A stretch of DNA of 64,000 nucleotides, taken from contig NC_134276.1 of assembly GCF_949628215.1 (NCBI RefSeq), forward strand, positions 69,480,233 to 69,544,232, given 5' to 3'. Below the pieces are notes generated by a model. It ran no database searches, was not told the origin of the DNA, and worked only from the letters and a program-made list of their open reading frames with translations. This DNA comes from Phalacrocorax aristotelis. Taxonomy: Eukaryota > Chordata > Aves > Suliformes > Phalacrocoracidae. The stretch's first letter is position 1; every line of letters starts with the position of its first letter. Shown here piece after piece: positions 37,364 to 50,706 of this stretch. Both the position numbers and the translations under genes were made by a program.

Positions 37364-38483
37364 ACCACATTGAGCGTTACCACACAGAAAGGGAGGGGGA
37401 AAAAATGTTCACCTTTTAATGATTTTATACATGAACGACATGCTGGCACTGCCATTAAATAGTATTTGAAGGGATGGACCATTTAACCCCAGGAAAAGTA
37501 AGACACACACACAGCCCATCTAAACACGGGCAGTGCAATGGAGCATCCAGGCCTACGTGCTCTTCATAAGGGACAAAGATCTTTGGTGGCTACACAGGGA
37601 GCTTAAAGCGAGTAGCTTCTTATTTTAGGGATCTCAGTTAGTGTCACCTTATCATCCCCATCTCTTTCGAGGGAGGTACTGCTAATACCAGCTGACAACA
37701 TGCAGAAATAAAAGATTAATTCCACACTTACAACAAACCCATCCATTTTGGAACCTGCTTAGGGAGGAGGCTAGGGCAGAGCAGGAGCGCAGAACAGCTC
37801 TCGGTAGCAATACTTCAAAGGCAGCTCAAAGTTGGGAAGAAGGCCAGGATTAGATATTGATAACCACAAACGTTTCTGAAAGCAACTGGGGCTTCAAAAG
37901 CCCGTGGGTTTCAGAGTTCAACTCCAACTGCTTAAAGGAAATAGATTTTCAGCCCCTTCTAGAAAATCCTGTACTAGTTGTTTAAAAACTGAAATCATTG
38001 TATTGACCTACCCCTGAACTCCTGTGCCTTCTTTTTATATTCCTTTCTGCCTTTAAGCCCTCCAGGGAGGGATCTGGCCTCACACTACAGCATATTCCTG
38101 GGGTTTACATTGCAGTTATTATAATGGACAGCTTTCTTTTCAGATTGGGGGAGAGTCTGGTGACAATCTTTTCCATTCGCATGTGTTTTCAATCATTTTT
38201 TCCTCCTTACACACACATCTCCTTCCAATTCAAAAATACATCATTTCCCTGCAGATAGCACAGCTGGATGGGTACAGCTCAATACTTTCTTAGGAGCTTC
38301 TTTTCTTCCAAATTCCTTATTTTTATTTTAGCTCTTGCTTTATCCTTTCTTCCACCTGGCTACGCATTATGGGCATGGTCTTTGCTGCTGGATGGAAGTG
38401 TACTATATTCCAGTTATCCGCTGCATGTTAGACACAGCCACCTCTGGATAAACTGGAAAACTCCCAAGGGGGCATTTGTGGAA

Positions 38484-38537
38484 GGAAAGCCCATACCCGG
38501 TGCCATGCCAGGAAAGCCCATACCCGGTGCCATGCCA
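38484..38537 (+). repeat. Exact 27-bp tandem duplication
   Basis: Two identical 27-base units, GGAAAGCCCATACCCGGTGC plus CATGCCA, lie head to tail and are followed by a third GGA. The absence of any mismatch points to a recent slippage or duplication event. Confidence 0.95.
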
Positions 38538-38734
38538 GGATTTTTCTCTGTACAAGCCAGGCAGCTGCGGTCGGGCTCAATTCACTCCTGTTGCCACTGA
38601 AATGGCAGCACGAAACGTTAACAGCGAAAATAGTTTACGCTTAGGCATTCCAGCCATGGAAAAACATAGCTAGCATCCCTGTTGTCAAACATCCTGCCGC
38701 CTCTCACCGCATTGATTTCACTTCACGCTGAGTC

Positions 38735-38950
38735 TAGTGGCAAAATCCCAGCACTAATGAAGTTAATGGGAGTTTCACCGTTGGATTCAAGAGGATTGGG
38801 ATTTCACACAGACTCTTCAGTCATAAAATTCCTCCTGCTCGCCTCTGAGCTTAAAGGCTGTGCCCGTTACACCCAGCACGGAGGATCTGGGGCTGATCCA
38901 ATATCCTTTTAAGTTAATGGAAAGGCTCCCACTAACTTTAATGAGGACTG
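38735..38950. repeat. Ancient palindromic interspersed repeat, sauropsid type
   Basis: AGTTAATGGGAGTTTCACC near 38760 and GGCTCCCACTAACTTTAATG near 38925 are near inverted copies. Both resemble the TCCCATTGACTTCAATGGGA motif that I remember from old turtle, crocodile and bird repeats. Between them GTTAATGGAAAGG occurs again. Boundaries and family are uncertain. Confidence 0.4.
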
Positions 38951-41344
38951 AGATAGATGGTTAGTGGATGAGAGCATTTGATTTGAGAGAAGATGTTGTT
39001 CTACAGCCACTCACATTGTCTTTTTAACCCCTCATGTACTTTATTTGTGCTTCTTTAATCGCCCATGTTGATCTCAGTTGTTGCCAATAACGATTTTTCA
39101 GGAGGTGGGGAAAATGAGCCTCCCATTGTCATCACTCAGGTTTTTAGCCTTCCCTCCTTCTACCATTTAATGTGAGCAGTAACTATTGAGGAAGTCTGAA
39201 TATCAACAGAAGCATTCAGGAGAGAAAAATATAAAGACATAAAAACACACTAGGAAAAAAAAAATCTGCATAACCGTGGTTGAGAATATGGCACAGCCTC
39301 AGTTATGCCTGCAGCTTACAGCAACCTCCCTGCATTAAGGTAATGTCTTTTGTTAGGAGGAGACATTAGTAACCAAACAGCTGTGACAGCAGAGTTGTGC
39401 TTAAGGGAAAAGTATTACTTTTGTACCGATGCCAATCAATAGATCTGAGTTAATGCTCTTCCCTTTCTGTGTGAGTATCGGTGGTGACTCATTCCTCCTC
39501 CAGATCTTCCCCATCACCTCCCCATCCTTCTTGCTGAATCAAATGCTCAACTCCTGGGTACCTCGGCTTTCTCGTGTTCTACCGCATGCTCAGTTTTTCT
39601 CCAGATACCATTCTAACGGGCAGCTCCTTAACAAGGGCTTACTTACAACTCTTACTACTGCCCATTTGTTTTAAATCCCAATCCTATACCTGGGAGGCAA
39701 TTTCTTTTATTCTGGATGAAGCATGACATGAGAAAAGAGATTGTGCTGATAATCCAGGTAAACTAGGTCTGATCCAAGTCTCCAAGCCTGTAGGAGGACT
39801 CTGGACGTCAGCGAGAGCTGGATGACACCAAAGCCCCTGTGAGCATTGTACAGACCTTCACTGTGTTTCCCCCCGCCCCCAGCCATGGGCAAGAAATAGG
39901 GCTTTTTCTTAATATTTCACACCTATTATTTTTTCTGCTCTCTTTAAGCCTTGTCCCCTGTACATGTCCCCTGCATGCTTGAAAACAGAGCAGCCGGTTG
40001 CAGGGCCACATGCAGGGCTGAAATGACAGTCAGTTACCTGAAGCATCAGGCCAGGGGTTTTAATTCCATGACTCTGGAGGGAAACGGATTTCAGTGCTCA
40101 TCTTCCCACCTTCAAGCCCCCACATCCCCAGTTTTTTTCTTTTTTTTTTTGGATCCCGAGAGTACTCTCAGAGCAATGTATTCAAATGGAAATGAATAAT
40201 CACTAACTTAACAAAAGTCATTAATCCCCTGTAAGCGTGCTTCTGCACGAATCTATTAATTCTAATTTCCAAGTCTTCAGAATTAAAGTATTTGATATAG
40301 CACGTGCTACCTGTTCTCTTTAATTAAAAGCCTCCCACTGTTGAAGTGGGTGAAATATTTCATCAGTCAACAGCACGCAGAGCCCTCATGGAGAAAGTTT
40401 CCGGGCTTGCCTGACACACAATAAACCACCGAACATCAGCTGAAGTTTCTCAGCTCACATTAAATCCCATTTGTGGCAGAAGCAGCGAGGGAATTAATTC
40501 CCTGGCATCTTTATGACATGTACCTTAAGAGAGAATTGCACAGTTCAGATTTATATTGAATACCCTCTGCACCCTTCTTCACAGACTAAAAAGTGCTCAG
40601 ATCCAGAGAAAAAATAAATTATTAACAACATCGCTGATCACCTGAATGACAGCAAATCAGTGATTAAAGGAAACAGTTTTGCAGCACCAATGCCATTTCA
40701 AGTGAATGAATGTCCATTCACTAGCGTGATTTGCCACACGGCAACGCTGGCAAGGAATCTGAGTTGCAGAGGGACGCACTCTCTAAGCACTGCTGAAAAA
40801 GGAAGAGACTAGCTGTGTTTATACTTTCCAGTACTGCAAAGCATGTGGAAGAAGTGGGAGCTTTAACAAGCAGGTGGCAGAAAACACACAGCACCGTTTA
40901 TTTTTCTAATTCTCTTTTTAGTCCATGTCTATTTTTTGGAGTATCCACAAAGAGTGTGTGCAGTGTACAGAAGTCATCTGGATATTTTGTGATTTGTTCT
41001 CATTCTCATAAACAGAGAATGGAAACGGCACTGTCAAGAAGGTGGACTTTCATACATTTGACACAAGCAGAAGTCTGTAGAGCTTTTTTTAATGGTGCCT
41101 CATAAACAGGCCCCAAGGTTGTGCTTTTAGTTCTACGCGTGATCGAGAAATCTCACATACTAAGCACACAGATACAAGAGAAGGCCACAACAGTGAAAGC
41201 TCTGGGGCACTATAGATATTGGGGGTTGTCTGACACGGGTGCCCCATGCACATGCAGGATCGTGACCCTGCTTGCACAGAGAGGAGCTCTAAGACTAGAG
41301 GAAAGGTGAGCAGGAGAGCTGAGCAGGGAGCAAGGGGACTCACC

Positions 41345-41460
41345 CTAAAGAGCTCAGGCACTTAAGTAACTCAGTTTTGGGGCCCAGAGCTCAAAACTGG
41401 TGATTGCTTTGAGACTTTTAAGCTTTTAGGTCACTCTGAACAAGCTTCCCTTCAAGTGTG
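41345..41460 (+). repeat. Ancient interspersed repeat fragment, sauropsid type
   Basis: AGGCACTTAAGTAACTCAGT, then GCTTTGAGACTTTTAAGC and TTAGGTCACTCTGAA, resemble the AGGCACTTAAGTAACT and CTTAGGCACC phrases of an old repeat known to me from reptile and bird DNA. Family name and exact ends are unknown. Confidence 0.35.
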
Positions 41461-44400
41461 TGCAACTCAAGCCATTCCCGAAAGTCCCAGAGGCTTGACA
41501 CCATCCCCTTGATGGAATCAGATTACAAGGAAAACTTGGGTCATCCAAGAAATATCATCTAACAACAAAGTCATCTCTGGCAGTCCCAGTGGACCGCAGT
41601 GTAGGAGGCTGTGAATCACTGCAGACGTGGGAAAATGGCAGCAAGAGAAAAAAAAAAAAAGACCAGCTTGTAGCATATAAACAGGTGTAACCTCGCTAAA
41701 TCCTTCTTGTAAGTAGTTGTCAGAACCTGATCGCTGCTGGGAAACTCTCTGCTCTTTTCTGTAAGTAGCCAAGCTCTGATACTAAACATCTTATAATGAA
41801 TTCCAGAATAATTACTGCAATATTAAGCCTGTGAATCCAGCCAGCTCCAGCCAGTAGAGCAGAAAGGAACACCACTAAACAGCAAGGACTGAGAAGCTGA
41901 AACAAAGAGAACCCAAGTGGAACAAGCTGCCAAACGTTAGCTAAGGTTTATGTTATATCACTGTCCCATCGCAAAGACAGACATCAAAACCCATGAGATG
42001 AACGATCTGAAAACAACCATTCATAATTTACCCTTTGAGCTCATTCACATATTGATAAAGTTTTCACTACAGTGATGCAACAAGTGACTATCTGGAAAAC
42101 AACATCCAAAACTGGGAGTATGCCCAGGCACTGTCTGCTTTTAATTCCAGAAGACCGAGGGAAAGTATGTTTCTACACCCAGAGTTTATTTTTTAATGCT
42201 GGCTTATTACATATGAACAAAACATGCAGAATCGCTGTGGCATGGGAACATAAGGTCCAAGAGCACAGGCACAATAATACCGTAGAGCTTCCTGGTGAGC
42301 TGGAACATTATTCAAAAGGTGAAATAACACAACAAGAAGGCAATAGCATGCTTTTCGTTTCCAACCAGGTTTCTAAGTCCAGAAGTCGTCTAATATTCTT
42401 TAAATTCTTAATAGTAAGAAGGTTTTGTCCACAAAGAAATATATCACTTAAACCACTTTCCTCTAACTAGGATAAAGCAACATTAGGAAATGGACCTTTG
42501 GAGTTGGAGGGCTGAATTTTAGTAAGCAGAAAATCTGGGAAAAGCCATAATGAGTCTGCAGCAGAAAAAGTTGGCAGGCAGGTTCAGTTAAAGAACAGTG
42601 CAATAGCTGACACCAAAGCAAGCATGAAATCCTCTTTCATATGACATTTTCTTTGCAGATTTGGCACCATCTCCACTTTTTATCCTTTTTGCAAGACTGG
42701 TAAAGTAAATATGCTTTGCCTATTGATGGTATAGAAAACACAGATGTATAATTCAGCCAGCTGCTCTGGAACAGAAGTTAACATTTCTGATCCCTTCTAT
42801 CCTCTAAACTTAGGCCTCTTAAAATCATAAGGGTACGTGCCTTAATACTTTGATATTAAAAAAAAGTCTGTAGGAAATGAATTGTATTAGAGTTTGATCC
42901 AAAGCCAAGTGTAGTCACTTTGATCTTTCCATTAAATTTCAGCCTGACTTGGTATAAGTCCTTAGAAAACATGCAAAGTAAATGTTGATGCTCTTTGTGG
43001 TTATTGCATAATGTTGCAAGGCTCTTTCAAACGATTCTTCCCTTTCTGTGTCTCAGTTCATGGCCACTGCCCATTAAAACCTAAAGCATTATCAATGTAA
43101 CAATCAGGGTGGCAGATACAGGATATGAATCTGCATGCCGCATCTAGTTATGGAAAGCAGCCATGTACACAAAGGACCAGCTAGAAGTCTGCAAAAATAT
43201 GTTAAAAGTATTTAAAATATATATATGTAGAGGTACATGTGCGCTTACCAGTACAGACAGCATCACTGAGGGTCAGTGATTTTGTGCCTGTGCTTGCATA
43301 AGTATACAAGAATTTTGCTTAAGTATGTTGACAAATCTGTACATTCAACATGTGGCAAGTATAAACTGTAAGCATTTACCAGAAGGCAGCAGCAAGACTG
43401 GCCAGTTTCCTGAGTTTTAGGGCAAGAAACTAGTAAGGGAGGAATCATTGTCAAACTTCCCTATGGGCTGGAAAGGCCAAGCCTTACAGGAAGGGTGAAT
43501 GACATTCAGAGAAAGAAGCATCTTCATTAACTCTTCCTATTTTTGCAGCAACTGGCAATCTGTCATCTTAGATGAGCATGAAAATCTCTAGCTGTCTAGA
43601 TCACAATTTATCATAGCTTAATTTCAAAATACTGTTCTTTTTTATTTCTGCTGACACAGATCCAAGCTTTTGGGAAAATAACTCCACTTTCTTTTGCAGG
43701 CCAATAAAAGATGGATGTGGTTTTCCTCACCAGGAAGCTCAGCAGTCTAAAGCCCAGGGAAGAATTAGTTCAGATCACCATGCTAAAAGTTCATAACTCA
43801 CTTCTACCCATCCCACCTGGGAGGAGATGGGCCCCATCCAGAAGTCAGAAGGCCCCAAAAGAACTGATGGGGAACCAGCAAAGAGACTGGGTCAGCCAAT
43901 ACCACTAACAAGAAGGGTGTATTTTAGTCCAGATTCACTGCTTTTGCAACAGTTATGTTCTCCTGCTTTAGAAATAGAAACACCACTGTGAACTTCAGTG
44001 CTTTTCAGGCCTTGCATCACCCTAACATATGCGTACTGGTAAGCCTACTAGTATGACTGTACAGTTATAAGAGGACCAGCACAGCCATTTAAGACCACTG
44101 CATTTAAAAAAGCCAATTCAGAATGGACACACACCACATTACACCTCTTCTCATCAAGTTTCACACATTGTCAGCTCCCGATCCAACTCATATCTATGTG
44201 GATGGGGAATGACATAGGCTCGACATAGAGCCTCATACTGCTTTTCCACTGGTGATGGAGCAATCCTTTATTTTCTGGATGCTGCTGGCAGGCAACATGT
44301 TCATCTGGTTATGGCAGTGGACAACCAGGTTCCCTGGCTGGCATGTGTACTACTACACAAGTGCAGCAGTTCTCTCATGTTCAGTGGGAAAGGCTGATGT

Positions 44401-47400
44401 GAGGACAAGCACGCTTGAAGGTGGTTTTTTTTTTTCCAAGTATCAGACTTAAAGTTGGAATAAATTTGAACAAGTATCAGGGCTGCAAAACAGATTGCAG
44501 AAACCAAAGGGGTACGTGTCCCCAAACAATCAGTGTGGTAGGGAAGGTGGAAGAGGACTTTTCATGCAATCATGGGCACAACTGCAATTGTTCAAATACT
44601 GTCTTTCCCTTCAGAAAGCACTGAGCTCATCCAGGATTAGTCACCCATGTGCAGTCTAGAGCAAGCCTACACACATGTTCAAACGTAACCAAACCTTTCC
44701 CCAGCAATCGACCAGCTCCAGAAAGGTGCACAGCGATTCTGAAACGATAAGCAGTTAGCCTGGGAACAATTCAAATTTGAAGAAATCTTTTCAATGGAGG
44801 GAAAGTAAACACATGCACACACGCTTCTATTCAGGACAAAGGGGGTTTCTTAGATGTCTTCATTTCCTGCTGCAGAAGCGGAGGCTGACTGCTTATTCAA
44901 GCCCACTGCTGTTTATACTCAGTCTCTGCATCTTGAGAGAAAAAAAGCAAGATCTGCTTCAGAACAAAACTGAAGTTCCTCTCCAGCCTGGCCCCGCGGA
45001 GCCTGGTCCCTCAGCAAGCGCCTTGTGCAATCATTTCGAACTTCCCTCCTGCTCACTGGTGCCAACATATGTATCATCGCATTCGTGTGGGTGAGCGCAC
45101 TCCTAATAGCGTTATCTGTCACCAGGCCTTTTATGATGCTTCATTTCCATGGCTCCTCAGTGTATGATCTTTGTCTGCTCTCCATCATCATTGTACAGTG
45201 CACATCAATTATTTTGGCTGCTCTCTTTAGTTGGAGCTGTTCCTTCCTTTTGTACGTGGGCTGGGGGGTATTTTATTTTCTTTTTTAATTAAAAGGCTTT
45301 GTTTGCAGTATCAGGTTTTTGAATGAAGATTTATAGTAGACTCCATAATTATAATAGTCCCAATAAACAGCATGAACTGTCATTTACAGCTACAACTGTG
45401 TTATAGTTATATGCCAGCATAACATCTCCACTGTGTCAGCCTAACTATGCATCGGTGCACTTTAAGCAAACCAGATCTCACAAAAACTGCCACTGCTGAA
45501 TCGCAGCTCTCTTGGAGGAATCCTTGGTATTTTCTCTCTTCATTACTGGAAAATACCACCCAGTAGGTCAGGGAAAAGAAATTTAGGCAAGCAGGAAAGG
45601 AGGGGCGGACAACCACCCCCAAATACCAACATAACTTAAGAATTTCACTGCCACTGTTTTGATGAGCATGCTGTATGACATTTGGGGTAAATATGCAGAA
45701 ATAGTGCCCATGGCATTTTCCTCTCCCTATTTCAGAGTTGCAGCTCCTTAGCCTGTTTGAGCACCAAGGCTTCAACAGTGAGAACACATGCACTGAAGCC
45801 CTGAAGTCAAGCTGCTGATTTAGGCTGGGGTTTTATCGTCCAACAAATCACCTCTGTGAATGATAAGAACAGGTTTGCTCAAGCAATAGTCGTTTGATGG
45901 TCTATTCCTTGGTGTACCCACAGCACAAATACAGCTCCACCCAGGGAAGTGGGCCTGCTTCTCTGCAACGCGGACGCGTATGGGAGAAGCCTGGAGTACA
46001 GCAATTTTTCCTGACCATTAGGTAGGCTCTAAATATTAAAGGTTTATAATGGAGGGAGAAGGGAGACAACTGAAGAAAGGACGGAGGAGCTGAAAAACTT
46101 GAGCAGCTTTAGGGCGCAAGAGAGAAAACAGAGAAGGGAAGTAGAAAAGGCAGGGTAGGAGACCAAGTGCAAATGGGGGAGGAAAGCAGTGCAGGAAGAA
46201 GCACAGGACAAGCAGGATTCCTGGAAACTCCACCAGCTCAAATGGAAGCAATGCCAGACCACACGCAATTCACTAGAAAACATACAAGAAAAATTCTTTC
46301 ATTTGAGTCATCATAAAAGTAAAATCATTGCAGTTAACAGAAAAATAACAAAAATTCAAGCTAGATGAGTGCCTGGTGCCCTATCCTCAAAGGTTCAGAA
46401 CTATATTTAGCGTGCGCAGCTTGTGTTTCAATATGTTTCTGAAGGTGGTTGGGTTTGTTTTTCAAAAATTCTACTAATATTGCAGAATTAACATTCTGCT
46501 AATGCTGGGGAAAGCCATCTCGTCCTTCCATCTGTAACTGAAGTAGTTCCTGACATTGCACTATATAATGAGCTTCTCCTTTCTTACAGTTTTAAAATGG
46601 CTCACAAGCATTTACAAAGTGATTTGATTTAAAGCAGAACTCTAACCTGTTCCTTTTTTTTCCTAAAGAGCAGCCAGAGTTCATTCCATGAGCATGAAGT
46701 GCTCCCAAGAACTAGCATAATTTAGGAAAGCACCTTCAATTCTTACTTCTCCCACCACAGGATCATGCAGTTCATCAAGAAGGGTGTTATTTCCCATTAA
46801 ACCAACGTTGGATGGAAATGCCATTGTTCCAAGCAGTCCACAAAGTTTCTAATGGCCAAGGAGACTTTCTGGGAAGTAACAGGACTGCCAAAGACAGATG
46901 CATGTGCATTTTTGAGGAAAAGGGGGAGGAAAAAAAAAAAAAACAGAAAGAAAAAAAAAGTGTGTGTTTGTGCGTGTAAGACAAATCTGATGTTAATTTT
47001 GGAGACCAGTCTCAAAGACCACAGCTAAAAAGCATGAGATACTGCCATCGAGGGGTCCATGACTGGTAATCTAACACTCACCACAGGGCAAAGGACTGAG
47101 CTGAGATGGCTAACTTTTGAAATGTTCAGACTTCTCATTGTTGCAGAAGACGTTACACTAAAGAGCATCATAAGGCTGACAATGTAGGTGTGCTATATAC
47201 CGCATCAGAAATGCCAGCTAAAAAGAAAGGACATAATTTCTCTTAAACCATCCTGAATTTCACAGCAGAATGATTTCACAGAGACAAGCCAGAGAAGTGG
47301 CACACCTGATCAAAGTTACCTGTTAGCACAAGAAAAACTGTGCTTTACTAACACAGAACATCAAACACTGATAATGTCAGCACACACTGTTAAATTGGTA

Positions 47401-50400
47401 AGGGAAAAGGACAAAAATAACTGGATTAAAAGAATTCTCTGTGGCACCCATCCATTACTGGTGAACACTCATTCAACAACTTGCTCTTCGCCTTGAACTC
47501 TGTGCTTAGCCCAAGCACAAGAGCCTTGACTACATTATGGAAATCTCTTCTAACAACATCAGTTACCTCGTCTTCAGTGGACACAGGTTATGCCAGCACA
47601 AAGTCGGGCCAACACTGGTTCAAAACCAAGTAAAAGAGAGTATCCTACTTCTCATTGGGATATAAACCTGTAAGGATTTGCAGCAGGAAAGCAGCCACAA
47701 ACACCAGTACCCTTCACTTTTAAGGACTCAACATCCACTTTCTCTTCTATAATGCTAATTCCTGGAATTTTTCTTTTGAATAACAGACTGTACGCAAAAA
47801 AAAGGTTAAGTTTTAGTTTTACAATTTAGCTGTGCATATTCAAATGAAAATAAACATCCTAATTCTCCAAAGAGAAACCATCAGATACTTGCTTCATGAT
47901 CCCAGGAACCTGCGCTCTCTGTCTGTCTGCTGGTGCCCTTACCCGCGACTCTGTATGGCTGTATTATCATCATCTATGGATTTATATTCCAAACATACCA
48001 GCCACCCACAACTGAAGGGCTTCTCTGCATTACAAATTATAATTACACTGAATGCACTACTGGTTCTGTGACATAAAAAGGAACAAAAAAAAGCCAAACA
48101 AACAAACAAACAAATCATCAACCTTATTTTAACTCAACAGAGTTGAACCCAGGTGAAAAGCTAAGTCAGTAACCCTGGGAACCTACTCATTAATTACCAT
48201 ATAGATGTATGTATCCAATCTAACAGAGATCAAAATTAAAAAAAAAAGTAACCCATTATTCACCACCACAGTTTCAATTACAGCTGGGAGAATAATTCCA
48301 GTTAACCTATTCTCTGTGGCCTGGCTCATACCCAGAGAGACACTCAGAAGCAAAACTTGGCTTGAAAACTGGAGCAAGACATCTCTTTTGACATCTTCCC
48401 TCAAAAATCAAAACAAAAAAACCCACTACCAACAAAAAAGTCCCCAAAATCAGTTCTCCCCTTTTGAAGATTACTACTGTTTTCTACAGTAGAACATTGA
48501 GAGTAACAATTTTATCCACCCATTCCTTTATTAAGCTGGACCAAGTCAGCATTAATTTGTTAACCTGTGTGATACTTCATGCCCTATTGGCAAATGATGT
48601 CAAGCTAAATTCCAAACAAAATCCACTTAAGAAAATAACACTTTCTTAAGGTAAGAAAAGAACATTTCTTACCCGTTACCTTTTCCTCATAACTGTGGAC
48701 TCCCACTGCTGAAGATAATCTGTCAAGGTCAAGAGTCTTCTTTTCCTTTTTCTTTTTTTTTTTTTTTTTAAAAACATCCCACTCCTAAAACATTTAGTAT
48801 TACCACATATTAAAGAAAATGCAAGGAAAACTTGTCTAATCTGTCAATGGTTACATGCCGCTTCTGTTAGTCAGCTCCCATATGAGCTTAGATAGATATT
48901 TCAAATAACAGGAAGGGAAACAATCTATTTTATAACAAGAAAAGAAACACCAAGAATATGCCAGAGAAACTTGCATTTTAAAGTACAAAATTAGCATGGA
49001 GTTCCAGAGGCATGCAAAGGACCAGAAAATGTTATTAAGTATGTTATAGATAGGTTTTATTTCATCTTAAGTCAGTTTAGGTCAAAAAACATTCTGCATG
49101 TTGGATTTTCCAACAAACTAACTATAGCCAACAGCTATAGATATGAATACCCACCTAAAACAGAGAAAAAGACAGTAAGGTATTGCTTTCCCAAGACACC
49201 AGCACAAGAACATACACATATTAGGCATTGTTATCATATACTAAAATTAGCGCACATTTGGGTTGCAACTGCAGTATGCTTTCCGGAATAGTATTGCACA
49301 ACCGACTCACTTGTTACTTAAAAGCTTATTCCACCTAGGAGCAGCTAGTGAACGAACTGCAACATTTGCCTGCACCCCCCTTTTACTCTGAAACCTTTCA
49401 TTTATGCAGTCCAGGCAATCTATGACACTACTGAGGACTGCGCACCCTGTACTCTTGCTGGTTTACACTTTTCAACTTCTTAAAAAAGGCACTGAATTTT
49501 GCATGTACTAAAGAGAAAGGAATAGAACGATTCAGAGTCCCTTGTGCCTTTTAAGAGCTGAGAGTTACTTTAGCAATACACCTTCCACAGTTTATCAGTA
49601 TAAATATGTTAACAAGTTTCCATTTAAAAATGAGCCATCCCATCCCACTGGATTAAGAACACAGAACTCATCAGGTTCAGATTCTGGAGACTGCACAGGT
49701 TTCATTTACCTCTAAACCACTTAACTAGTTTAAGACCAAGAAGGGATGAAAGCCCTCACAGTTATTTAGTAGCTTTTGCCAAGTAAATTGCCAGACTTAA
49801 TTCAAAAGAAGTGCGATCCCTTTTCTAGCTTTTGATTTATAATTTATGCAAATCTGACTCATTTTTATACATAAAATTGTATAGTGGTCTTTTAAAAGTA
49901 CTTCAACTTTGTGTTATTACAAAAGTTACCGTTCTAAGTGTGGAAGATGTCTATTTAGCCTTAGTGAAATCATTAAACCAGGCAGCAAACTTTACAGCAT
50001 AGAAAAGCTACAGTAAAGACTTGGAAGAACAGCTGTAAACTTTATGATTTCATATAAATTTATGAGACAAAAATATGTGAGTAGAGAACACTGAACAGAA
50101 TCATTCAAGAGTGGGACTTCACAGGCCATTCATATAGTCCATATCGACGTTAATAACCCAACTGCGCCTCTTCATTGCCTCTTCTCTCCTCTCCCCAAAA
50201 GCAAAGACTAAGCAAGCCCTTTGCTTTTATAATACAGTTGATCCATGTGGGTCTACCTATCTCTCCATTCACTCTTAGATTAATCCTTTAATAATTTGTC
50301 CCCACCTAATACGTGACCACCCTCAACACTAAAACATGTCAGCCATGGCTACCTGGTACCCGACTGTGATGTATTTTGCTGACTGACACTGCAAGCCAGC

Positions 50401-50682
50401 TGAACACCGCACAGCTGTATTAAGTGTTTCTGCTGTATTTCTTTGCAAGACACTCAGGCTGAGACTCAGCACCATGCCATGGGTTCACGCTTCTTCCAGT
50501 TTGGATCTGGCTAGCAGCTGCCTGGCTTGGGACTGTGCAGAACCTTGCACGCATTTGTCTGCAAACCAGTGTAAACCTCAAAGCTCTACAATGTTTTTGG
50601 CTGAATACCACCACCAGTAGCAGTAGCGCGGCAGTGTAGGCGCTTGTGCAAACAGCAGCGTCTCCCAGTTGGTGCGGGGCTA

Positions 50683-50706
50683 TACACCACTAGAGTGACT
50701 GGTGTA
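50683..50706. repeat. Small inverted repeat related to the 52651 hairpin
   Basis: TACACCA and TGGTGTA form perfect 7-bp arms separated by 10 bases. The arms share the ACACCA/TGGTGT core with the hairpin two kilobases to the right. Confidence 0.4.

Larger units (their letters stand above)
35601..38734. other. Intergenic sequence with a candidate terminal exon
   Basis: Its left end may still be LINE-derived. It contains the exon-like segment 36618-36806, a G-rich tract at 37340-37363 and a 27-bp exact duplication at 38484-38537. No recognised gene. Confidence 0.5.

Noticed and set aside
42072..42470. 132-codon plus-strand open frame
   Set aside because: Composition and context look like random AT-rich sequence. 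No family resemblance, and other frames nearby are similar in quality.
45025..45288. Hydrophobic 87-codon frame resembling membrane helices
   Set aside because: T-rich DNA gives hydrophobic residues by chance. It overlaps another frame and matches no known membrane protein.
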